64,000 nt of DNA from an uncultured bacterium (GTDB taxonomy: Bacteria > Verrucomicrobiota > Lentisphaeria > Victivallales > UBA1829): positions 1 through 64,000 of the forward strand of contig URKJ01000006.1 in assembly GCA_900548385.1 (NCBI GenBank). Reading direction: 5' to 3'. The position numbers and the translations under genes were made by a program. The notes beneath the pieces were generated by a model that did not search any database, was not told the origin of the DNA, and saw only the letters and a program-made list of their open reading frames with translations. Shown here in pieces: positions 44,940 through 52,854 of this stretch (within the stretch, counting starts at the first letter, position 1; each line of letters starts with the position of its first letter).

Positions 44940-45833
44940 ATGACATTCAACAAACGGATGCTGATCAAACCTGCGGCCGCACTGCTCGTCTCCGCCGCGA
45001 TCCTCGGTTATTCCGTCTGGAAAAACCGGGAAAAAGAGAACGTTCCCGAACTTGCGGAAATGAAACAGATGCTGAAAACCGCAACAGCCAAAGATGCCAC
45101 GGCGGTCGGACTCAAATATTCCCGTCTGGACAGTGCGCTTTTCCGGAAAAAACAGTTTGCCGACATCCGCCGTCTGAATGAACTCATGCGGAACGGCGGA
45201 AAAGACCTGGTTCAGGTTCCCGCTTACTTTTTCGATTTTTCCGATTATATGTCCTATATCGGCGAGCGTGATTTTGCCAAAGCGCTGGACGTTCTGGGAA
45301 AAATCGAAACCATGCCGAATCTGGATGCCGAAGTGCACGGAGCAATCCTCGGCGAACAGATCCGCTGCATCGCAGAACTCAAAGGCATTGACGCCGCCAT
45401 CGCGGAATTCAACCGGAAAATGAAAAACGCCACCCAGCCGATGTTCCGTCCCGCTTATACCGGTTACATCAATACTCTCTACCGTCACAACCGCCATGAA
45501 GCGGCGATCAAAACAACTCTGGAGGCTGCCGGGCGGATCCTGCCGAAACCCGGAACGCCGCCGTTTGCCGCACGGCTCGGCGGAGACCTGATCCGGCAGG
45601 GACAGGATGAAAAACGGCTTGCGGAACTCCTTCCGCCGGAAAAACGGATCGCCGATTACAGCGCCGCACTCTTCGACATGGCGGACGTCTGCATCGGGAA
45701 CCGTCAGTACGCCAAAGCGGAACAGCTGCTCAACGACTGTCTCGCACGCCCGAATCTCCCGGAAAATCTGAAACAGCTTGCCCGCATCAAGCTCAACCTT
45801 TGTCTCGAAAAAAAGAAAGGACTGCAGCAATGA
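44940..45833 (+). CDS. Membrane-anchored helical-repeat (TPR-like) protein
   Basis: 297 aa. N-terminal transmembrane anchor (about 9-27), then an all-alpha region with repeats of the YxxLDxALF / FAKALDVLGKI / YAKAEQLLND type, suggesting TPR-like helices. No specific family recognised. Strong ribosome site (AAGGAGG). First gene of an operon with bioA; its stop overlaps the bioA start (ATGA). Probably periplasmic-facing scaffold; relation to biotin synthesis unclear. Confidence 0.7.
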   Translation: MTFNKRMLIKPAAALLVSAAILGYSVWKNREKENVPELAEMKQMLKTATAKDATAVGLKYSRLDSALFRKKQFADIRRLNELMRNGGKDLVQVPAYFFDFSDYMSYIGERDFAKALDVLGKIETMPNLDAEVHGAILGEQIRCIAELKGIDAAIAEFNRKMKNATQPMFRPAYTGYINTLYRHNRHEAAIKTTLEAAGRILPKPGTPPFAARLGGDLIRQGQDEKRLAELLPPEKRIADYSAALFDMADVCIGNRQYAKAEQLLNDCLARPNLPENLKQLARIKLNLCLEKKKGLQQ

Positions 45834-47173
45834 ATCCGATCATAGAAAAAGACCTCCGTCACTTCTGGCGCCCCGCAACCCAGATGAAAGATTATGAAAA
45901 CTTTGAACCGCTTCTGGTCGATTCCGCCCGCGGCTCCAGATTGTTTCTGCGGGACGGCCGCGTTCTCGTCGACGGCATCAGTTCCTGGTGGTGCAAAAGC
46001 CTCGGACACGCCCATCCGGCGGTACAGAAGGCATTTCTCGATCAGGTCATGAAATTTGAACACGTCATCATGGCGAACTGCGCGGCAGAACCCGTCGCGG
46101 AACTCTGTTCGACTCTGGCGGAGCTTCTTTCTCCGCTCGACCGTGTGTTCATTGCCGAAAACGGCAGTGTCTCCGTGGAAGTCGCCCTGAAAATGAGCAT
46201 GCAGTACCACGCTCAGACCGGACACCCCGAAAAGTGCCATTACGCCGGACTCCGCAACGGCTATCACGGGGAAACGGTTCTCACAATGGGAGTGGGCGAC
46301 TGCGACATTTATTCCAAGCCGTTTGAACATCTCGTTCCGCCGATGCACAAACTGGAGCCGATCCCGTACCGCACCGGTCCTTCCGCCGCCGACTGGGATA
46401 CCATGTCCGATGAGGAATGGCGGAAAATCGAACAGGGACTCGCCCCGCTCGCTCCGACTCTGGCGGCGATCACCTTTGAACCGGTCATTCAGGGCGCCAA
46501 CGGCATGCGCGTCTATTCCCCGGACCTTCTGCGCCGGCTCCGCCGCTGGGCGGATGAAAACAACGTGCACCTGATCGCCGACGAGATTTTCACCGGATTC
46601 GGACGGACCGGCAAATGGTTCGCCTGCGACTGGGCAGGCATCCGGCCCGACTTCATGACTCTCTCCAAAGGGCTGACTTCCGGTTTCGCTCCGATGGCGG
46701 TCGTCATGACTTCCTCCAAAGTGTTCGACGCATTTTATGCGGATTACACGTCCGGGCGCACGTTCATGCACTCGACGACCTATTCCGGCTATGCCCCCGG
46801 AGCCGCCGCCGCTCTCGCGGTGATCCGTACGCTGAAAGAGGAAAAAATCGTGGAATCGGTTGCGGAACGCGCTCCCGCTCTGCGCGCCCGCATGCAGCGT
46901 GTCGCCGATGAAACGGGAGCTTTGACGAACCTGCGCGGTGTCGGTTTCGCCGTAGCCGCGGACATTGTCGATCCCGCAACAGGAAAACCGTTCCCGCGCG
47001 AAAAGCGGATCGGGTTCGAGTTCTTCAAGCGGGTGGTCGATCACGGCGTGCTCCTGCGCCCGATCGGCGACAGCTTCTATTTTCTGCCCCCGCTGAATAC
47101 GCCGGACGATCTTCTTGACCTTATGGCGGAAGGAGCCGCCGACGCCTTGAAGGAAACGGTTCGCCGGGCATGA
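45830..47173 (+). CDS. bioA: Adenosylmethionine-8-amino-7-oxononanoate aminotransferase
   Basis: 457 aa. BioA features: HFWRPATQMKDY, DGISSWWCKSLGH, DEIFTGFGRTG (class III aminotransferase Asp) and the Schiff-base Lys in MTLSKGLTSG. Length typical. Makes 7,8-diaminononanoate in biotin synthesis, using S-adenosylmethionine as amino donor. Other bio genes are not in the window. Overlaps the TPR-like gene upstream and the GNAT gene downstream (ATGA), so the three form one operon. Confidence 0.93.
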   Translation: MNPIIEKDLRHFWRPATQMKDYENFEPLLVDSARGSRLFLRDGRVLVDGISSWWCKSLGHAHPAVQKAFLDQVMKFEHVIMANCAAEPVAELCSTLAELLSPLDRVFIAENGSVSVEVALKMSMQYHAQTGHPEKCHYAGLRNGYHGETVLTMGVGDCDIYSKPFEHLVPPMHKLEPIPYRTGPSAADWDTMSDEEWRKIEQGLAPLAPTLAAITFEPVIQGANGMRVYSPDLLRRLRRWADENNVHLIADEIFTGFGRTGKWFACDWAGIRPDFMTLSKGLTSGFAPMAVVMTSSKVFDAFYADYTSGRTFMHSTTYSGYAPGAAAALAVIRTLKEEKIVESVAERAPALRARMQRVADETGALTNLRGVGFAVAADIVDPATGKPFPREKRIGFEFFKRVVDHGVLLRPIGDSFYFLPPLNTPDDLLDLMAEGAADALKETVRRA

Positions 47174-47940
47174 CCGCCATGACAAACCGCGGAATTCTTG
47201 AAACAGCCATGCGGCAATCCGCAATCGACCTGAACTGCCGGGCGGAAGATTTTTCCGCTCCGGAAAACCGGGTCGTCGTTTCAAGGGCTCATCCGCAGGC
47301 GCGGAAATATCTGGCTCTGCCGTTCGACTGCAATCTGGTCTCCTACGGAACGGCGATCGTCGCCTCCGTGCGACCGGAACTGCAGGAAACCGTTTCCGCA
47401 TACATCAGCCGTTTTCCGATGGAACACTGCTTTGAAACGCCCGCTCTGCACGTTCTGGACGCAGCCTTGCAGCCCTCCGGTCTGCAAACCTGTTTCATGG
47501 CGGAATACTTTCTTCCGGATCTGAACCGGCTGGAAGAACATCCCTGCGGCTGTGAAGTCCGGATCATGGGACCGGAGGATTTTCAGACGCTTTATCTGCC
47601 GCAATGGAGCAACGCCCTGTGTGAAAAACGGAAACATCTGGACGTACTCGGCGCCGGAGCATTCCGGAACGGACAGCTGATCGGGCTCGCCGGAGCCTCC
47701 GCCGACTGCGACTCCATGTATCAGATCGGAATCGACGTTCTGCCGGAACACCGGAGAAAAGGGATCGGCTCCGCTCTGACAAGCCGTCTGGCGCTTGAGA
47801 TCCTCAAACGGGGCAAAGTTCCATTCTATTGCGCGGCGTGGTCCAACATCCGTTCGGTCCGCAATGCGATCGACAGCGGTTTCCGTCCCGCCTGGGTGGA
47901 ACTGACCGTCAAGCCCGCCGGTTTTGCGGTTTCTCTCTGA
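47170..47940 (+). CDS. GNAT-family N-acetyltransferase
   Basis: 256 aa. C-terminal GNAT domain with the acetyl-CoA-binding motif PEHRRKGIGSALTSRL (about residues 195-210), preceded by an extra N-terminal region of about 120 residues. Substrate unknown; the link to bioA is only operon position (ATGA overlap). The downstream 128 bases carry T-rich runs and the promoter of the next operon. Confidence 0.82.
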   Translation: MTAMTNRGILETAMRQSAIDLNCRAEDFSAPENRVVVSRAHPQARKYLALPFDCNLVSYGTAIVASVRPELQETVSAYISRFPMEHCFETPALHVLDAALQPSGLQTCFMAEYFLPDLNRLEEHPCGCEVRIMGPEDFQTLYLPQWSNALCEKRKHLDVLGAGAFRNGQLIGLAGASADCDSMYQIGIDVLPEHRRKGIGSALTSRLALEILKRGKVPFYCAAWSNIRSVRNAIDSGFRPAWVELTVKPAGFAVSL

Positions 47941-47976
47941 ATCTCTCTTTTTTTCTCATTTTTTCTCAAAAACAGC

Positions 47977-48005
47977 TTGTTTTTTCTTTTTTACCGTACT
48001 ATTAT
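47977..48005 (+). promoter_or_regulatory. Promoter of the larA-etf-ldh operon
   Basis: TTGTTT (47977-47982), 17-base spacer, TATTAT (48000-48005), about 65 bases before the larA start. Confidence 0.55.
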
Positions 48006-48068
48006 AAGTCGGTTCGGATCAGAAATCATCGGATCCCCCGTGTTTTATTTGCAGCAAAGGTTCCATCT

Positions 48069-49343
48069 ATGAAAACAGTAAAAGTCCCTTACGGACGCGG
48101 CGTGCTTTCAGCGGATGTGGCGGAATCGAATCTTGTCGGAATTTTCGAATCCGCGCTCCCGGAAGCGGCGCCCGGTCAACGGGCGGAGGTCGAACGGGCG
48201 CTTGACAATCCCGTCGGTTCTCCGCGCCTGGAAGAGCTGGCGCGCGGCAGACGCTCCGCCGTCGTCATCACCAGCGATCACACCCGTCCCGTCCCCAGCA
48301 GAACGATCATGCCGTGCATTCTGGAGCGACTGCGCAAAGGATCGCCCGATATTCAGATCACGATTCTCGTGGCGACCGGATTTCACCGGGCAACCACACG
48401 GGAGGAACTGATCGGCAAGCTCGGAGCGGAAATCGTGGAGCACGAACACATCGTCGTACATGATTCCTCCGACGCCTCCATGCTGACGCATCTCGGAACG
48501 CTCCCGTCCGGCGGAGAACTCATCATCAACAGACTGGCGGTCGAAACGGAACTGCTGGTTGCGGAGGGCTTCATCGAACCCCATTTCTTTGCCGGATTTT
48601 CCGGCGGGCGCAAAAGCATTCTTCCCGGCGTCGCCTCACGGGAAACCGTGCTTGCGAATCATTGTTCCGAATTCATTCAGAGTCCGTATGCACGCACCGG
48701 AAACCTGGAAAACAATCCGATTCACCGCGATATGCTGTTTGCGGCGGAACAGGCGAAACTCGCGTTCATCGTCAACGTGGTGATCAATGCGGAAAAGAAA
48801 ATCGTCCGCACATTCGCCGGAAATTCCGTAAGCGCGCACGAAGCGGGCTGCGGATTCCTGCGGTCGCTTTGCGAAGTGCGCGTTCCGGAATCCGATATTG
48901 TAATCACAAGCAACGGCGGTTATCCGCTCGATCAGAATGTCTATCAGTCGGTGAAAGGCATGACCGCGGGCGAAGCGGTCTGCCGCAAAGGCGGCGTGAT
49001 CATCATCGCCGCCAGCTGTTCCGACGGTCATGGCGGCGAATCCTTCTACCGCAACCTGGCGGAAGCCGCATCGCCCGCCGCCCTGCTGGCAAAAGCCGCC
49101 GCCGTTCCGCGCAGCCGCACGGAACCCGATCAGTGGGAATTTCAGATTCTTGCCCGCATTCTCAGCGAACATACGGTCATCATGGTCACGACCGACTGCG
49201 ATCACCGGATGCTCCGCGACATGCATTTGCGAACAGCCTCCTCGCTCGGCGAGGCGCTGGAACAGGCGTACGCACTTGTCGGCGCCGACGCCTCGGTCGC
49301 CGTCATTCCGGACGGCGTTTCCGTTATCGCAAAAAAGCTCTGA
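48069..49343 (+). CDS. larA: LarA-type nickel-dependent lactate racemase family protein
   Basis: 424 aa. LarA fold: substrate-binding SDHTRPVPS, ATGFHRATTREE, and the pincer-lysine segment GFSGGRKSILPG, where Lys binds the nickel-pincer nucleotide cofactor. Reading frame is open upstream, but ATG 48069 has AAGG eight bases before it. Interconverts D- and L-lactate (or a related 2-hydroxyacid); requires LarBCE cofactor enzymes, not present in the window. It leads the operon with etfB, etfA and a lactate dehydrogenase-like oxidase. Confidence 0.9.
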   Translation: MKTVKVPYGRGVLSADVAESNLVGIFESALPEAAPGQRAEVERALDNPVGSPRLEELARGRRSAVVITSDHTRPVPSRTIMPCILERLRKGSPDIQITILVATGFHRATTREELIGKLGAEIVEHEHIVVHDSSDASMLTHLGTLPSGGELIINRLAVETELLVAEGFIEPHFFAGFSGGRKSILPGVASRETVLANHCSEFIQSPYARTGNLENNPIHRDMLFAAEQAKLAFIVNVVINAEKKIVRTFAGNSVSAHEAGCGFLRSLCEVRVPESDIVITSNGGYPLDQNVYQSVKGMTAGEAVCRKGGVIIIAASCSDGHGGESFYRNLAEAASPAALLAKAAAVPRSRTEPDQWEFQILARILSEHTVIMVTTDCDHRMLRDMHLRTASSLGEALEQAYALVGADASVAVIPDGVSVIAKKL

Positions 49344-49379
49344 TCATTGTATACGATTGCAACACAACAAGGAGAAATC

Positions 49380-50180
49380 ATGAAAATTGCAGTCTGCATC
49401 AAGCAGGTTCCCGGAACCGCGCAGGTGGAGATCGACCCGCTGACGGGCGTTCTCAAACGCGACGGTGTGGAATCGAAAATGAATCCGTACGACCTGTACG
49501 CGCTGGAAACCGCTCTGCGGTTCAAACAGCGGTACGGCGCGGAAGTCACGGTCATCACAATGGGTCCGCCGCAGGCGCAGTCCGTCATCCGCGAAGCGTT
49601 CATGATGGGCGTCGACCGCGGCGTGCTGCTTTCCGACCGCAGATTCGGCGGATCGGACGTGCTCGCCACCTCGTACACGCTTGCCCAGGGCATCAAAGCG
49701 GCGGGCGGCTGTGATATGATCATCTGCGGCAAACAGACCACCGACGGCGACACCGCACAGGTCGGTGCCGAACTCGCCGAATTCCTCGGAATCACCCATG
49801 TGACCAACGTCTGCCGGATTCATGAAGTCACGGAAAATTCCATCACCGTCGATCTTGATCTGCCGCTTCACCTCGAAACCGCCAAAGTGGCGTTTCCCTG
49901 CCTGATGACCGTGGAGAAAGGCATTTACGAACCGCGGCTGCCTTCTTACAAACTCAAACTTGCCACGGCGGACCGTCCCATCACAGTACTCAAACTTGAC
50001 GATATGGAGGATCAGGACGCCAGACATTACGGGCTCAACGGTTCCCCCACGCAAGTCAAGCGGATTTTCCCGCCGGAAAGTTCCAGCACGCACGAAATGT
50101 GGAACGGCGAAGCCGGAGAACTGACCGGCAGACTCTTCCGTTTCCTCGAAGACAAAAAATTCCTTCAGCAGCTGAGGTAA
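49380..50180 (+). CDS. etfB: Electron-transfer flavoprotein beta subunit
   Basis: 266 aa. EtfB pattern: MKIAVCIKQVPGT start, then YALETALRFK, and the AMP/FAD-region GGCDMIICGKQTTDGDTAQVG. AAGGAG precedes the ATG. In the Acetobacterium woodii lct operon the same set (EtfB-EtfA-Ldh plus LctF racemase) performs flavin-based electron bifurcation from lactate. A bifurcating role here is inferred from the identical partner genes. Confidence 0.93.
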   Translation: MKIAVCIKQVPGTAQVEIDPLTGVLKRDGVESKMNPYDLYALETALRFKQRYGAEVTVITMGPPQAQSVIREAFMMGVDRGVLLSDRRFGGSDVLATSYTLAQGIKAAGGCDMIICGKQTTDGDTAQVGAELAEFLGITHVTNVCRIHEVTENSITVDLDLPLHLETAKVAFPCLMTVEKGIYEPRLPSYKLKLATADRPITVLKLDDMEDQDARHYGLNGSPTQVKRIFPPESSSTHEMWNGEAGELTGRLFRFLEDKKFLQQLR

Positions 50181-50183
50181 GCC

Positions 50184-51374
50184 ATGCCGCATATCAAAAT
50201 TCATCACGACAAGGCGGCAGACAAAGCGGCTCTCGCCGCGCTCTGTCCGTTCAAATCCATTGAAGTCGTCAACGATCAGCTCTCCATCAACGCCGGATGC
50301 CGCATGTGCCGTATCTGCATCAAAAAAGGCGGCGGCGTATTTGAATACATCGAAGACGATCTTGCGCCCGCCGTCGACAAAACGCTCTGGCGCGGAATTG
50401 CCGTCGTCGCGGAAATCGAAGAAGGCAACGTTCATCCCGTCACGTTCGAACTGATCGGCAAGGCGCGCGAACTGGCGGCGAAAGTCAACTATCCGGTCTA
50501 CTGCCTGATGATCGGTTCGGATATCTCCTCCAAAGCCGCGGGGCTTTTGGAATACGGCGCGGACGAAGTGTTCGTCTACGACCGTCCGGAACTGAAATAT
50601 TTCCGGATCGAACCGTACACGGCGGTATTGGAAGACTTCATCCGCCGGGTCCAGCCGTCATCGGTTCTTGTGGGCGGAACCTCCACGGGCCGCTCCCTCG
50701 CTCCCCGCGCGGCGGCGCGGTTCCGTACCGGACTCACCGCCGACTGCACCTGTCTCGACATCTCCGAAACCACCGATCTTGACCAGATACGCCCGGCATA
50801 CGGCGGCAACATCATGGCGCACATCAACACCCCGCGGCACCGTCCGCAGTTCGCAACGGTCCGGTACAAAATCTTTTCGATCCCGCCGAAATCCGCACCG
50901 AAGGGCAAAATCCATCAATGCGACATCGCCCCGGAAAAGCTGATTTCCGCAATCGAAATCCTCAATATGAAGGAAAAAGAACAGGAAAAAGGCATCGAAG
51001 AAGCGGAAGTGCTCGTCGTTGCCGGACGCGGCATCAAGAAACAGGACGATCTTTCCATGCTTCAGGAACTGGCAGGGCTGCTGAACGGACGGCTCGCCTC
51101 GACCCGCGCCGTGGTGGAAGCCGGATGGATCGACGCCCGCAATCAGATCGGGCTCAGCGGCAGAACCGTCAAGCCGAAACTCATCATCACCTGCGGAGTC
51201 TCCGGTGCAATCCAGTTCGTCGCCGGCATGAACAGCGCCGAAACGATCATCGCGATCAACACGGATGAAAACGCTCCGATCTTCAAAGTCGCGCACATCG
51301 GCATCAGAGGCGATCTCTACAAGATCGTTCCCGGCCTGATCGAACAAATCAAACAGCAGAAAGCGAAGGTGTGA
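50184..51374 (+). CDS. etfA: Electron-transfer flavoprotein alpha subunit with ferredoxin-like N-terminus
   Basis: 396 aa, longer than usual EtfA (about 310-330). Residues 1-60 are a ferredoxin-like domain with C21 and C39-x2-C42-x2-C45, enough for one 4Fe-4S cluster; the other ferredoxin cysteines are gone. This matches LctC-type EtfA of bifurcating lactate dehydrogenases. The rest is EtfA: the FAD-binding C-terminal region with VVVAGRGIKKQDD and SGAIQFVAGM. Four bases follow etfB, two bases separate it from the oxidase. Confidence 0.93.
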   Translation: MPHIKIHHDKAADKAALAALCPFKSIEVVNDQLSINAGCRMCRICIKKGGGVFEYIEDDLAPAVDKTLWRGIAVVAEIEEGNVHPVTFELIGKARELAAKVNYPVYCLMIGSDISSKAAGLLEYGADEVFVYDRPELKYFRIEPYTAVLEDFIRRVQPSSVLVGGTSTGRSLAPRAAARFRTGLTADCTCLDISETTDLDQIRPAYGGNIMAHINTPRHRPQFATVRYKIFSIPPKSAPKGKIHQCDIAPEKLISAIEILNMKEKEQEKGIEEAEVLVVAGRGIKKQDDLSMLQELAGLLNGRLASTRAVVEAGWIDARNQIGLSGRTVKPKLIITCGVSGAIQFVAGMNSAETIIAINTDENAPIFKVAHIGIRGDLYKIVPGLIEQIKQQKAKV

Positions 51375-51376
51375 CC

Positions 51377-52783
51377 ATGCCCGCTCCCTATAAAACGTTT
51401 ACCGATGCGGATCTCGACGCTCTGCGTGCGATCTGCGGAACGGAACGCGTCATTCCCGCCGCGGAAATCGGCGAGGATTACTGTCACGACGAACTCTCCG
51501 GGGTGCACAGCCGCCCGGATGTACTGATCAAGGCGATGTCGGCGGAAGAGGTTTCCGCCGTCATGAAATACGCCGCCGCAAACAACATTCCCGTTACTCC
51601 GCGCGGACAGGGAACCGGACTGGTCGGCGGATCGGTCGCGCTGTTCGGCGGAATCATGATCGACCTCAGCGGCATGAACCGTTTTCTGGAGCTCGACCAG
51701 GAAAACATGACCCTGACCCTTGAACCGGGCGTTCTGCTGATGGAAGTCGGCAAATATGTGGAAGACCACGGTCTGTTCTATCCGCCTGATCCGGGTGAAA
51801 AAACCGCGACCATCGGCGGCAACATCAGCACCAATGCGGGCGGAATGCGCGCGGTCAAATACGGAGTCACACGCGATTATGTGCGGGGGCTTCAGGTGGT
51901 GCTCGCAAACGGGGAAATCGTGGAACTCGGCGGAAAAGTCGTCAAAAACAGCTCCGGCTACAGCCTCAAGGATATGATCGTCGGCTCGGAAGGAACTCTG
52001 GGAATCGTCACAAAAGCGATCCTCCGTCTGCTGCCGCTGCCGAAACACAAGATCAGTCTTCTGGTCCCGTTCCCGGACCTGCCGTCGGCGATCCGCACAG
52101 TCCCGTCCGTGATCCGCGCAAGCGCCATCCCGACCGCCGTAGAATTCATGGAACGGGAAGTCATTCTGGCGGCGGAACAGTTCCTCGCCCGCAAATTCCC
52201 GGACAACACCTCCGACGCCTACCTGCTTCTGACATTCGACGGCGCCAGCAAGGAGGAAATCGAACTGGCTTATCAGGAAGCGGCGAACATCTGCCTCGAA
52301 TGCGGAGCCCTGGACGTGTTCATTTCCAACACGCAGGAGCGCAACGAATCCATCTGGTCCGCACGCGGCGCATTCCTCGAAGCGATCAAGGCGTCCACCA
52401 CGGAAATGGACGAATGCGACGTTGTCGTTCCCCGCAGGCATGTGGCGGAATTCGTGCTGTTCTCGCACGAACTGCAGGCGAAATACAACGTCCGCATCCG
52501 CTCGTTCGGACACGCCGGTGACGGCAATCTGCACATCTACGTTCTGCGGGATGAACTCGGCGATGAGGAGTGGAAGAAAACCCTGCTTGCCGTGTTTGAC
52601 GAACTTTACACGAAAGCCAAAACGCTCGGCGGGAAAGTCAGCGGAGAACACGGGATCGGCTACGCGAAACGCCCGTATCTCGGCGAATCGCTGAGCACGG
52701 AAGAACAGCGGATCATGAAAGGAATCAAACAGGTGTTTGATCCGCAGAACATTCTGAATCCGTCAAAAGTCATCGTCGGCTGA
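51377..52783 (+). CDS. FAD-linked D-lactate dehydrogenase (GlcD/LctD-like)
   Basis: 468 aa from ATG 51377 (AAGGTG upstream; the frame opens with a GTG at 51371). Vanillyl-alcohol-oxidase-type FAD domain with PVTPRGQGTGLVGGSVAL and TIGGNISTNAGG, then FAD-oxidase C domain with GHAGDGNLHIY and EHGIGYAKRPYL. Catalyses oxidation of lactate (or glycolate) to the ketoacid, passing electrons to EtfAB. Together with LarA it would allow use of both lactate isomers. Ends at a strong U-less hairpin before the convergent gene. Confidence 0.92.
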   Translation: MPAPYKTFTDADLDALRAICGTERVIPAAEIGEDYCHDELSGVHSRPDVLIKAMSAEEVSAVMKYAAANNIPVTPRGQGTGLVGGSVALFGGIMIDLSGMNRFLELDQENMTLTLEPGVLLMEVGKYVEDHGLFYPPDPGEKTATIGGNISTNAGGMRAVKYGVTRDYVRGLQVVLANGEIVELGGKVVKNSSGYSLKDMIVGSEGTLGIVTKAILRLLPLPKHKISLLVPFPDLPSAIRTVPSVIRASAIPTAVEFMEREVILAAEQFLARKFPDNTSDAYLLLTFDGASKEEIELAYQEAANICLECGALDVFISNTQERNESIWSARGAFLEAIKASTTEMDECDVVVPRRHVAEFVLFSHELQAKYNVRIRSFGHAGDGNLHIYVLRDELGDEEWKKTLLAVFDELYTKAKTLGGKVSGEHGIGYAKRPYLGESLSTEEQRIMKGIKQVFDPQNILNPSKVIVG

Positions 52784-52787
52784 CACT

Positions 52788-52827
52788 CTTTGCGCCATGT
52801 ACGGACAATGCCGGGCATGGCGCAAAG
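52788..52827. other. Perfect 12-bp inverted repeat between convergent genes
   Basis: CTTTGCGCCATG and CATGGCGCAAAG separated by 16 bases, 28 bases before the convergent stop of the beta-helix gene. No T run. Confidence 0.6.
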
Positions 52828-52854
52828 CAAATTCCGTCCGATCCGGAAATACGC

